Origin: Botrytis cinerea B05.10
Lineage: Eukaryota > Ascomycota > Leotiomycetes > Helotiales > Sclerotiniaceae
Length of the DNA stretch: 64,000 nucleotides
Assembly: GCF_000143535.2 (NCBI RefSeq)
Contig: NC_037322.1
Span: 434,001 to 498,000 of the forward strand
Reading direction: 5' to 3'
The translations under genes and the position numbers were made by a program. Positions 35,488 to 46,782 of the stretch are shown here, in pieces. The first letter of the stretch is position 1; each line of letters starts with the position of its first letter. A model generated the notes under the pieces. It worked only from the letters and a program-made list of their open reading frames with translations, had not been told where the DNA came from and ran no database searches.

Positions 35488-36185
35488 TTCGACGTAGTAA
35501 GTATCCTTTCAGCGTTTCCCTCAGAAGATGTATGACTCGAGGCTTGGAGGATTGTAACACAAAGAATTACTTTGTGCTTCTTGACATTGGTGGTGTTCTT
35601 TTTTCTCTCTTTCCGGGTCCCTTTTCTTTATATCCATTCCCTCGAAATACTGTGAAAAGGGTTCAAAACTATGATTTGGACGAAGTGGGGGAGAGGAGGG
35701 GAGGGGGTTGGATTGGATTGGAATGGGTGGAATCAGCATTTTGGGGTACCGGTATTTTAGCATTAATGAACGGATTATGGATTAAGGATTAAGATTAAGA
35801 TTTAGGATTTAGGATTTCGGATTTAGGAGCGAGAATTAATACCTGCGGAGTATCGTCGATACTTTCTTGAAGAGTGGAAATGGTCAAAAAGTATGCAAGT
35901 TTAACTTTGAGTGGCCACCGAACTAGGAAGAATTATAGTCGTAGTTATTAATTATAGTCAGAATTATAGTCAGAATTATAGTCATAATCATGGCCATAAT
36001 TACCTTGGGCCTAGTCGTCGGTACCCTTACCTTACCCTTGGCCTACTTAGTCTTCATCGCAAAGCTACTTTGTGCATCGGACTTCTCTGTGATTAAAAAT
36101 AACCACAGACAGATCAGCCGGAAGAGGAAATTATACAACGTGCCGCGTAAAATGGAGATGAGCTAGGGGCATCCTCACCCGTCAA

Positions 36186-37483
36186 GATCGATGAGAGAGA
36201 GTACAGTACTTGGCCATACATGGTCGATAGCTAATACACAATACATGGTCCGTTGAGAAAGCATTCGGAGAGAAACACGACCGATAGACAGACATGACGG
36301 AGGAAACGCACGATGCGATCGCGAATGCCAACTTGACGGCCCTTCCTAGGTCAGCCAACGGTAAAGGGAAAGAACGAGAAAGAATGATGGTGCAAACAAA
36401 GCCTTTTTCCTGCTCTCGATCTGCAGGACATGTCAATTCCGACCCAAAGGGAAGTGACGATCGACCAATCACATTTGAGAAAGGATCGAATTATGCGCGG
36501 ATAAGAAAGTTTCTCGTCTATGACCAGTGTAGCGGGCTTGGTTTTGGTTTTGAGTCGTGCTGGTATTGATTGGGATTGGTATATACAGTGAAATATTTAC
36601 CAAGTCATTCATCCGTCCATCGATCCATCCATCGATCCATCCACCCATCCACCCATCGTCCTTGGGATTCGATTTGGACTTGCATGAATCTTGCGAGGCG
36701 CCATCGGAAAAATAGATGCGACATCTCTCTTTTGGATCATGAAACAGCAAGACTGCCCACCATCCCATTATGGGAAAATGCTCCTTACTAATCAAATGAC
36801 ACACACTCCAGAGGCACTCGTCGTATAGACATGAAATCATATCCGAGGGTTTAGGGCTATCTGATCAACGTACCAATGTCGTGTCAATGTGAATATGTGA
36901 ATATGTGAATATGAGTGCAAAACCAAAACCAAAACCAAAATCAAAACCAAGACGCACATCTCCAGGCACATGCCGAGAGATGTACCGTTCTCACCGACAC
37001 CGACACCGACACCGACAGCCCATGATACAGCAAAGACCAGCATCCTGAGGCACATTTCCAATTTGCCGTCGGTCGATGTCGATGTCGATATCGATGATCG
37101 TGATCATGATCATGATGGTGATGATGATGTCTGTCTCGCTGGGTGACACTTTGCATGCAGCAACGGTCTGATGGTCTGGTCTGGTCTGGTCGGGTTGGGG
37201 ATGGTATGAACATCCATGCGCGCGCTGCTTTGCGTGCGTGCGTGCGTACAGCATTACACATCTTCTAACTCTAACCGGCTAGACACATCCCGTCCACCCT
37301 CCCTAGGAAGAAATTCATAATAAATGGAGATCCGAAAAATACTTCCATCGATCGACCTGTTTCTCTGTGTGGCCGGGATCGAGCCCCTTCCCCTTCCCTT
37401 TACTTCACACACACACCACTTACTAGTATCGATTCGATCAATCCTGGATATCGATATTGAATATCGATACGATCGAAGATCGA
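36186..37483. promoter_or_regulatory. Cluster of GATCGA motifs, candidate White Collar complex binding region
   Basis: GATCGA or its complement TCGATC occurs at 36186, 36416, 36459, 36484, 36620, 36632, 37348, 37350, 37377, 37434, 37471 and 37478: twelve hits in 1.3 kb where under one is expected by chance. GATCGA is the core reported for the Neurospora White Collar complex at light-response elements. The cluster lies 0.7-2.0 kb upstream of the LOV start at 35487. Assignment to that gene is inference; binding is not shown. Confidence 0.4.
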
Positions 37484-37838
37484 GAAATGAGAATTGAGAA
37501 ATGCGAAATGCGAATCGAGAACCAATGATGGAGAAATCGAAGAAACCCTTGCGTGAGATGTTTGACCCAGTACTCGTACTCCCCTCCCTCCCTTTCCGCA
37601 CATACGAGACTGTGGTTGAGAGCTATGTACCTGTCTGTACCTATCTATCTATGCATGCAAGACCTTGCCGTGCGAGTAATTGTATTTATGAATGCATGTT
37701 GAAGTCTTGGGAGGGAGAGGACTATTCACCGCTGCTTGCGAGTATCGTACATCGCTTTCTACTTCACATCAAACTCTGAAAACCGTTGAGAATTGAACAT
37801 CGTACGTTTCTTGCGAATCAATCATACGATGCCTTCTC

Positions 37839-37899
37839 CCTGCCTCTCCCTGCCTCTCCCTGCCTCTCCCTGCCTCTCCCTGCCTCTCCCTGCCTCTCC
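37839..37899 (+). repeat. 10-bp minisatellite, unit TGCCTCTCCC
   Basis: About six perfect consecutive copies. Confidence 0.95.
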
Positions 37900-38587
37900 A
37901 CCCACGTGCTACCTCACAATTGGAAGCGATGTTGCGGCGTCAGATTCTACTTCACTCATGTACTTATTATGTACTTACAACGAACGTACAAATGAAATGA
38001 ACCCCTTTAACGAATGTCGGGAAGTATTCGGAGTATCTATCTATCATGATGGGATCGATATGAGCGTGAATTGTCACCCAGGACGAGTACCTACTACCCA
38101 CGATCCAATACCGCATGATAACTTTTGGTATAGATGATATCGATATGAGTATGGATTGACTACCAAGATGAGTATGAATTGACACACAGTACTACCACAT
38201 TTAGCAACATTCAAATCCTCTCACATCCACCCGGGAGTTTGCGCCATTGATCCCAAGCTCGCTCGTTGGAAGATCGCCATCGTCTCCGCTCACTCATCCT
38301 GCCCTGCAATTCAAATACACACGTGACCATCCTCAATCCTGTGCGCAAGCCGCTCGAGTCTTTCGAGAAAAGGAGGAGATTCTCCCGGTGCGAAATATAT
38401 GGAGATCATTCAATCATCATGTATGGCCGCATTATGGATATCAAGATTATCCCATCTTATCTCATCTTCTCGAACGATCTATACTGCATTATCAAGCCGT
38501 TACTTGAATACTCGTTTGGATACCAGATACTAGATACCAAACACCAAACACTGAATACTGGATATCATATACTAGATATTAGACGAC

Positions 38588-38594
38588 ACCAGAT

Positions 38595-38632
<38 letters not shown>
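38588..38632 (+). repeat. 7-bp minisatellite, unit CAGACAC
   Basis: About six near-perfect copies of CAGACAC, within a wider run of ATACCAGATA-like variants from about 38518. Confidence 0.85.
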
Positions 38633-39257
38633 TAATACCCAGCTAGCCACACACAATCTATCTACACGGAATCCAATAAACAAATACCCATATCCTCCCT
38701 TTACACCTTCCTAACCACCTACCCGGTATCTACTCCGTATATCTTAACCCCCCAACTTCCCATTGCTGAAATCCAAATGAAAATATGAAAAGTATCGAAA
38801 CGTAGATATACAATCTCTCATTCCCTCTCACATTCCCTCTCTCATCCTATCTCACATCTCATCTCATATATATTACACACTATATCTCCAAAACATGAAT
38901 CCAACTACGACGATTAATCTTCCACCCAAGCAAAATTTCACACCCGTCATATCAATCATATCTAAAAACTCCCATCACTCACTCCCTCCCACCACCCCCC
39001 GGCATATCCTCGGCTCCCCTCCCCTCCCCTCCCTTTCCATCCCCCTCCACCAAAAAAAAAAAAAGAAAACCTAATACCTCAGGCCCCAACCCACCCTCCA
39101 CCCACTCGTGTGCAATAATTTTACATCAAACGCCCTGCACAGATAGATAGAGAGAGAGAGAGAGATAGACCGACGGAAACCAAACCATCCTGCATCTCCT
39201 CCTGCCCCTCCACCCCAGAAAGGAAGCCCCGATCGCTCTTTCGATTCCATTTCCACC

Positions 39258-40608
39258 ATGGCGAAGAAAGGTATTTGATTTTCTTGTTTCTCTTGTTGCG
39301 CTGCTGCTGGGAGCTGGGAGCTTGGGTTCATCTATGAATGAATATAAATATATGCGTCCCTCTCTCGCCCCCCTCCCCCTCCCCCGCCTCGATTCCTTAT
39401 TCTCCCCTCTCCTCTCCCCTCCTCTTTTCTTTTCAAGCTTCCCCCTCTATCACCTCCTTCCCCTCCCCTCCCCTCCCCTCCCCGCACACAACCCCCAACT
39501 CAAAAATCTATAAACTAACATGTTACTCGCCCCTCGCTCCAGCGAAATCCCGTACTATCCCCGTACGACTCATTTCCATGGCCCTAACCGGCTACTACAA
39601 GACGCTGATTCGACCGCGTGCGCATCGTCCGCTTAGTATGTTGAAGTATGATCCTGTTGGTGAGTTTTGAGTTTTTTTTTGGGGGGGGGGGTGTCTTGGT
39701 GTTGGAGTTGGAGTTGTGTTTGTGTTTGGACTGGGAGTTAGAGTTTGAGTTTTGGGGATGGAGAGGGGGGATGGGAGTTTTGAGGGATGGGGATGGGGAT
39801 GGGGATGACAGAGGGAGGGAAGGAGAGAGATGAAATGAGGGCTGGGAGTGAGAGCCTGCGAATTGAAATGTGCTTGAGAGAGAAGGGGAGAAAGAATCGC
39901 GAGTGGGCAGGAAATGCAATGGGGAATAAGCGAATTGCGATTCCTGTGTTTGGGAAGAGGGAAATGGAGATATGCGATTCGCAAACAAAGCAGAGAAGAT
40001 ACGGATTTGCAAGGACGCAAAAGCTACGACGTTGAAAATCCATTACATCTATTCGCATTCGCATTTACATTTACATTCGCATCATCAGATCGAACGAGGA
40101 AGGGAATCAAGGAATTCAAAATGTCGCATTCGCGTCATACTTTGGTTGTCTACGCAGCATATTCACGGGCAATTCGTCGTCTCGTCTCGTCTCGCCTCAC
40201 CTGATGAATACCTCAGAATCCAAATACATTTTGCGCGCGCTTCAGTCTTTTCTCCTCCTTTCTCCTCTCCGAATCTATAATCGACGCTTTCACTCCTCTC
40301 ACTCTCTACCACCAATTCGGAATCTCCTTCCGCCAACTCAATCTCATATCTATCTCTCCCACGCATCTCTCCCACGCACTCCTTCGCATTTCAACGCGAC
40401 CTCTCCACTCATCTCACCAACTCCACCCTCCAAACGCAGAACCCAACCCCCCCCCCCCTCACACTCACACAAACCTCGACCAAACCTCACATTTCCGTTC
40501 CAATTTTCCCAACTTGTTTTGACCCCCGAATCCCCAAGCTAACCCCTCCATCCAGTCCGCAAAAAGGTCCTCTTCCTTGAACAAAAGCGTGGCGGTGGTG
40601 GAAAATAA
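39258..40608 (+). CDS. mrpl39: Mitochondrial large-subunit ribosomal protein bL33m (Mrpl39)
   Basis: Three exons (39258-39270, 39543-39659, 40556-40608) give 60 residues: [18 protein letters not shown], then [20 protein letters not shown], then [20 protein letters not shown] and GK. This is the complete bL33 fold with the usual fungal mitochondrial length, start and [15 protein letters not shown] motif. It builds the mitochondrial 54S subunit near the E site. The first exon is only 13 nt. The introns are 272 and 896 nt, about 6.4 times the coding length and far above other introns in the window. Junctions G|CG and G|TC keep frame; donors are GTATTT and GTGAGT, acceptors TCCAG and TCCAG, with a CTAAC site just before the last acceptor. 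Purine-rich repeats fill the 5' part of intron 2 and pyrimidine-rich ones the 3' part. Confidence 0.92.
39681..39691 (+). repeat. G11 run at the 5' end of bL33m intron 2
   Basis: Eleven G residues, preceded by nine T, 21 nt after the donor. A complementary run of twelve C lies at 40447-40458, about 97 nt before the acceptor of the same intron. Confidence 0.95.
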
Positions 40609-41551
40609 ACCAACCCATCAACCAAAACATCACACCACACCAAAAACGCCCTCACCTCACCTCAACACAGCTCAACACAATCTAAAAAGACAGCGAACAA
40701 GATTACATATACATATAAGAAACCCCATAAAAACAAAACTAAAGATACCAGAAAAGGCACGCATGCAGTGATAGAGATACATGTGCTTTTGTGAGGAAAG
40801 GAAGGATTTGTGGTAAACTTATACCAAAAAAGGGGAATGGTTATTTGATAATTTCTTTGGTATTTGCTTTGGGAATGCTTCGAGGGAAGGAAGAAGGACG
40901 AAAATTCTACACATATTGCCTTCATACTACACGAGAAGATACCATAGATTTCGTTGATATGGCTGTGAGTGTGGATACCATTGCTCAAAAAAGGAGTGTA
41001 CGAATAGCTTGCATGGAATGGCGTATGGGACAACATCATGAATACAATCACCATTTTATTATTTCAAGTCACACACGCCAAGACAAAAAATGTAACTTGA
41101 TGGCAAATATGTTCATGTGAATTCTAGGTTTTTACATTATCTAGCAAAAATGATGCATAACTTTTGTCCCTCTACCTTCCCGACATATACGCAAGTGATA
41201 TTCGCGAAACAGCGAATCATATATGCTAAGTATTGTGGAGTTGATCCCATATTTTTCTTATATCATGCATTAACTTCCCACCATACAATCTTTTCAAGCC
41301 AACAGAAAATAGCCACTTCAAGTACGTTAAAAATATTCTTTCTCCTTTGATACCTAACGATTGCAAGTTCTTAAAGCAATATTATCTCTCCTTTGTACGC
41401 CAAAAAATTGTGAAAGTTTGCAAGCATATACACCGAGGGTAGCAATACTTGAAGAATAGATGCCATCAGCTCCAGTTGGGCGAATTCAATTTCGAGGTAG
41501 TCAAGGCAGCGGTCGAGTATGGTTCTGCCTCTAAACTGTAGAATTTCCACT
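40609..41551. other. Intergenic region between convergent genes
   Basis: 3' UTR space of bL33m (+) and the coiled-coil gene (-). The ORFs at 40662-41054 and 40791-41120 overlap on opposite strands, and nothing in them suggests a protein family. No gene called. Confidence 0.4.
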
Positions 41552-44500
41552 TCACTGAGAGTCTGGAATGACTGTCTTGTTTATTGGTGGGCGGCGGTTG
41601 ATTCTTGGGGCTTTCGCAGGTTTGGTGGGCTGTAGATCCTGAGTATGAAGGGACGAATTTGATCTTGCTCTCTTCATGGCGTTTCGCTTAATCTCAGGTG
41701 TTGGCTCATATCGAGGTTCTGGTGCCCTTGAGCTTGCAAATTTCGGCTCTCCACTCGCAATACGATTGTAGCTTCCCGTACCAGTTCCACGAGTCGCTTG
41801 AAGTCCAATACTGCCACTGTGATTGTTTCTTGGTGCTGGCTTTTTAAAAATTCTCTCGTCTTGGTTATGAACTTGATCTTTTGAAGCATCAAGAGGAATA
41901 GAATAGTCCTGGTAATCGCCTTTCTTCAAAGCGGATTTAAGTGGCTTGTTCGTCCGGCGTTTAACAGATTCTTCTGCAACTGAAGGAATGGCCCTGGACG
42001 CCTGAGTTGGCGTATCGACAAATTCTCCTTCGAGGGCAGGCATTACTTTGTTAATTTTGGACTTTGGGGTACCAAATTGTTCCCCTCCATAAGGATAGTA
42101 CTTAGGTTGACTCTCCATCTTTGCAATCTTATCATTCGATAACTGCCGATTTTTGTTGTATAATCGCTGTAAATCCTCGCGGCTATGTGCAGATTGAACC
42201 ATTGGCATGACATCCTCCAAATCAGTCAAAGGGCTTGTTGCGAGAGTAGTAATAGTAGAAAATGGTTTGATTGGAGTCTGACTTCCGCCATTGTTGTCGT
42301 CATATGTATACGAAGACGATAAAGTTCGTGAAGAAGTTTTGCTTACTTCGTCAGTCTGAAATTCACGGACTCTATGTTGATTTTCTCCCATGCTCTTTTC
42401 AAGAGGTTGACTATGAAAATTGCTAGATCGCCGCTCAGCAACTCTGCGTGAAGACGATAGATTGCCGTTGCGTGAAGTTGGTTGAATGTCATTAACACGA
42501 TGAGAATTGCCAATCATATTTTGAGTACTTTCATACATTGCATTTATGTCCTCCAACCGCCTTCGTAAATGATCATTCTCCTTCGACAGATGCCCATTTT
42601 CTTCATTCATTCCATGGAGTCTCCTATGGGTGTCTTCAAGTTCAGTTTTAATCCTAAGGCTTTCCTCTCGATAAGCTTGTGATAATGCATGTTGACTTTC
42701 CTGCTCTTTGCGAATTGACGATATCTCTCGTTTTTGTTCTTGTTTGAATTTCTGAAGTTGATCAGGAGATATGGAGCTTTCCTCTAAGCTTTGAAGCTGA
42801 ATTCTTTGCTGTAGCAACTGGTCTTTGTACGTAGCTATCTTCGACTCAAGCTCGCCAACAGTTTTCATATGCTTATCTGTTGTCTCCTCAAATGTCTTTG
42901 ATTTCTCAATTGCAATTTGGAGTCTCTTCTCAGTCTCTACTTGCTTGTGTTTGAGGTCATTCACTAAGGAGTCATGTTGGGCGAGTAACCCCTTTCTTTG
43001 AGACAGAGCAAGCTTTGTGGTATCCTGTCGAGCTATTTCTGTGTTTGACATGCAATCTATTTGAAGCTTTTGATTTTCTGCTTCCAATGCCTTCATGCTA
43101 GACTCGGCATTTCGAAATTTTTCCTCTATATCGCGTAACTGTTTTTGAGTGGTATCAATTGTCGTTTGGTGAGTTTGGATAGCTCTCTCGACTTGAAGCT
43201 TGTCATTTTTAGCGGCGGTAAGAAGGCCTTCCAGTCTGGAAGTCTCAGTGGTCAATTCATCAACCTTTCTCTTCAATTCGGGGTCCTCTCTCGGTTGAGC
43301 AAGTGAGATTGCGAGTTGTTGGGTTTTCCCCATTAGCTCTGAATGAACATCTGTCAGCTCTCTAGTTAATTCATTCATTCGGGCCACATTGTTCTCCAAG
43401 TCTGCTTCCTTTGAGTTCAGATTCGCCTCAATTTTGGCGTTGCTCTCTCGGAGCATACTGATCTGCTCACTGAGCTTGGCCTTTTCATTCATATCACCAC
43501 TGATTTGATTGAGACGTCCCTTAAGATCATCAAAGAGTTTGGCAGTAGACTCCTGGAAAGTAATGTCCTTGCTGCCGTTGTCATCAAACTTCGTTTCAAT
43601 TCTAGAGTAAAAGTCTTCGAAAATCTTCGTCAGAGTTTGTGGCCACTCCAATGTTTGATTGAGAGAACTGGTAAATGTCTTTGACATTTCGTCAAATTTT
43701 CCATTGACACTTTCGGCAGAATTCAAAACCTTTTTGAGAATCCCGTCTTCTTTTGTCAGCTCTCCGAGGGTGTCGACTTGTGGTTTTCGAAGAATTTCCA
43801 TGACTTCTTTGTGGCGATCCCGATCGTCATTGATTTGGTTTTGAAGTTGCTTGTTGTTGTGAGAACGTTCTTTCTCAAGATTTTCCAACTTTGAATCATT
43901 ATCAGCTTTGAGTCGTTCATTCTCAATTCGAAGTTGATCATTCTGTTCAGTCAAATCTTCTAAAAGTGGAATATTCGCATCTCGCTCCCTTTGTTTTTCT
44001 CGAACCTGCTTGATTTCATCCAATAAAATTTTCAAATTTTCCCTTTGAGCATCTTTATCTGCAATTTCTTGGTTCTTCAAATTTCTCATCAATGCCTTCA
44101 TCTCGTTTGAATCTTGTCTAAGAGACTTCTGACAATTGACAACATCATTGATGTGCTCTCTGTATCTGCCGGATAAATCATTCAATCTCTCAACTCTCTT
44201 TGACAATTCATCTTTGCTTGCCTTTAATTCTTCGTTGCTTGCCTTTAATTCTTCGTTGCTTGCCTTTAATTCTTCGTTGCTTGCCTTTAACTGTTCGTTG
44301 ATTAGGTTTGTATTTTGCAACTGAGCATTGATAATTGCGATTTGATCCTCTTGATTTTTGATAACGTGTTGTTGATCCTGGCACTCAGTGATAACATTAT
44401 GAAGAGCACCAAAATCTAGTGAATATCTCTCTTGGCAGCTACTGATGTGATCTCCGGTTTTATTTTTTTCACCTTGAGAATTCACAGCTGCTAATTTGGT

Positions 44501-46782
44501 GATTCTGGACACACTGATCTGGTTTAATGTTGCCTCAGATACCCCTTGAGGTTCAAGGTCATGGGGTCTAAGTGGTCTATTTACGGCTTTTCGCTGAGCC
44601 TCGTGTACGCCCTGAGTTCGCGGAGTTGTCTGAGGTCGAGGTGTGTGAACTCGGGATATGTTTGCCTGAGATGCAGTGCGCAAAGGCTCTCGATAAAACG
44701 GAGAATGCTGATCGACTTGCGTAACGGGATGAACTGGTTGAAATGTAGGATTTGGATTGCATTGATGAGATTCCCTAGAATATTCTACCTGTAGATCATC
44801 TCCATATTCTGCATTCGCCGTGGAATTATCCGCTCTGTCATCTAAGACTTGAATTTGAGAGACTGAAAGAGAATCGGCATTCGTCACTGACTGATTCATC
44901 GACCCTCGTTGGATAATTTTGTCATTGGTACGGAATCTCTGGGGTTCTGATGCTACAGCTCCTTGAATCAGATTTGGTAGCTCTTTCTCAGCAGAGTGAG
45001 GCTCTGAGTATTGAGCTTGTGGTACTGGTGCTTGAATTTTACCTGGCTGTTCTGGGTGTGGTTGCAATTTCGGCTCATCCGCAAAAGCTTCTGGGAATGG
45101 AGCTTTTTTGACTAAGTTGCCATAAACATCGATTTTTTTCTTCGCGATGAAACGATTCATTCTGCCAGAGAGTCAGTTGATAACTTTGGGATAATAGAGG
45201 AGATATGCTTACTGGTTCGAAGACTTTTGTCTGAATCGGAGAGGCTTTGCACAATGGGTTGGTGTGGCATCATCTTGTCGAGTTAGAGGTAGCCTGACTA
45301 TCTTAGATTGTTCATTGTGAGAAGCTTTCAGCGCTAATGTATTGTTTGACTCCCTGGAAAGATAAACCTCATTATGGGTTGTAGAACGCAAGGTTTCATT
45401 TGGATTTGAAACAATTCCTTCCCTCTGAAATGGTGGATTCGCCATGGGCTTGGAGAGCTTTTGGACAGGAGGATGGCTAGCTGAGTTGTTCTGAACAATG
45501 GGACGTGAAGCTTTCTTGGGACTGCTGGCGTTGACAGATGAGACAGGATCACCATCGGGAATTTGATTATGTTGAAAATTGTTACGCTCAATTGGAGAGA
45601 CACCTCTTAAAGGATGAACAGAATTTGGTAAAGATATTCTGCTAGTATCCGAAAACTGCTCGTTAATCGCCACCTTTTGAATGCTAGGAGGCAATAATTG
45701 CTCCAGAGCTGGCTTTTTAGATGGGACAGTTAGAACATTGGACATTTGGTGGTGTCTGGAAGCCTTGAAAACTGGTTCAGGGACGCTTTTAGGATGTTGA
45801 ACCGAAGTAGTTGGAGGCATGTTGTGGGTATTACGTGGGTGCTGGCTCAATGGCACATCTTTAACAACAGGGACTATTTCTCTCTCCCGAACTGGCTTAA
45901 CAGATGGACGGACACCAACATCGGGGATGGCTTGAGCTACAGAAGCATTGTGATGTTCAGGGAGTACCTTCTGCATATAATACACCGGTGTTGTTGAAGG
46001 TTGGTTGTGAAGCGCGGGCCTGGGAGTAACTTTCAAACTATTAGTATTCAACTGACCTGACAACTGCGTAGCTCTTTTGCAATCAGCTTACCTTTTGGCA
46101 AAATTTTGGAGGATATTTGTGTTATTTGAGCAACAACTCTTGGCGCGGATACATTCTGAACTGTCGATTCATAATTCCTTCTATTAGGCGGTCCAGGAGG
46201 AAATCTGAAAGGAGCTTCTTTTGGCTCTACTGGTCTCGAAAATACCTTGGGTGGCGACATGTTCGTTTGCTGAGCGACATCGATGGCTGGTTCGTCACTC
46301 TCCGGGACTTGCGGCTTTTGAAATGATGGAAATGTATCATCGAATTGAGTAGTATCTTCAATAGCCTGAGTATCCATCTCAATGCCTGCATATTGAGTCT
46401 CTTCAACAAACGATCGAGAGCCAAAACTGGCATTCTGAGTGTCTTTCTGAACAGAATCTTCTTCATATTGAACTGTTTGAGTATCTTTATCAATATCTGA
46501 AAACTGAGTCTTCTCGACCAAGAATTTATTGCTATCTTGCTGGGAATTGTGAGAAGGGTGTTGCTGGGGCATCGATTGTGTATTCGAGACCACTTCATCC
46601 GCTTCTGAGCCAACTTCGATCATTTGTACATCATCATCAAGGTCTTCTTCTTCAGTTAGAGCTGGATGGTAATAACCATCTGCACCGTCAGGAAATGCAT
46701 CGTCAAGGTAATTTTGCTCAGGGGGAGGCGAATAGGGCGGAGCGACGATTTGGCTCTCCTGTTCGTCCGGGTTCAAAGCCAT
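41552..46782 (-). CDS. Large coiled-coil protein with TQ-motif ladder and SUMO-interaction-like motif
   Basis: Three exons (46782-46092, 46029-45213, 45161-41552; introns 62 and 51 nt with GTAAGC donors) give 1705 residues. Residues 44-57 hold an acidic stretch followed by VQMIEV, a SUMO-interaction-type motif. Seven TQ dipeptides at about residues 68, 92, 101, 115, 129, 138 and 145 form a ladder; KDTQTVQ at 99-105 fits the dynein light chain (LC8) consensus and the whole also fits an SQ/TQ cluster. Residues about 160-740 are disordered and Pro/Ser/Gln-rich. About 755-1415 is a long heptad coiled coil, with a 21-bp tandem repeat giving four LKASNEE heptads. The C-terminus is basic and disordered (KPAKAPRINRRPP) and ends PDSQ. 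I do not recognise the family; a chromosome-axis, synaptonemal, spindle-pole or checkpoint scaffold would fit, but none is shown. Confidence 0.85.
44216..44294 (-). repeat. 21-bp coding repeat (LKASNEE heptads)
   Basis: Almost four consecutive copies of a 21-bp unit (plus strand GCTTGCCTTTAATTCTTCGTT with the last variant ending CTGTTCG). Each unit is exactly one coiled-coil heptad, so copy-number change preserves register. Confidence 0.9.

Larger units (their letters stand above)
35488..39257. other. Long upstream region of the LOV and bL33m genes
   Basis: 3.8 kb without a supported gene, lying between the divergent LOV (-) and bL33m (+) genes. It holds repeated TTATAGTCAGAA units (about 35933-35983), CATCGATC units (36610-36650), CGACAC units (about 36993-37016), the GATCGA cluster and several minisatellites listed separately. 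All ORFs in it are overlapped by others and consist largely of repeat translations. Confidence 0.45.

Noticed and set aside
37841..37899. Evenly spaced repeats that might recall a CRISPR array
   Set aside because: The units are contiguous 10-bp copies without spacers, in a eukaryotic genome; it is a minisatellite.
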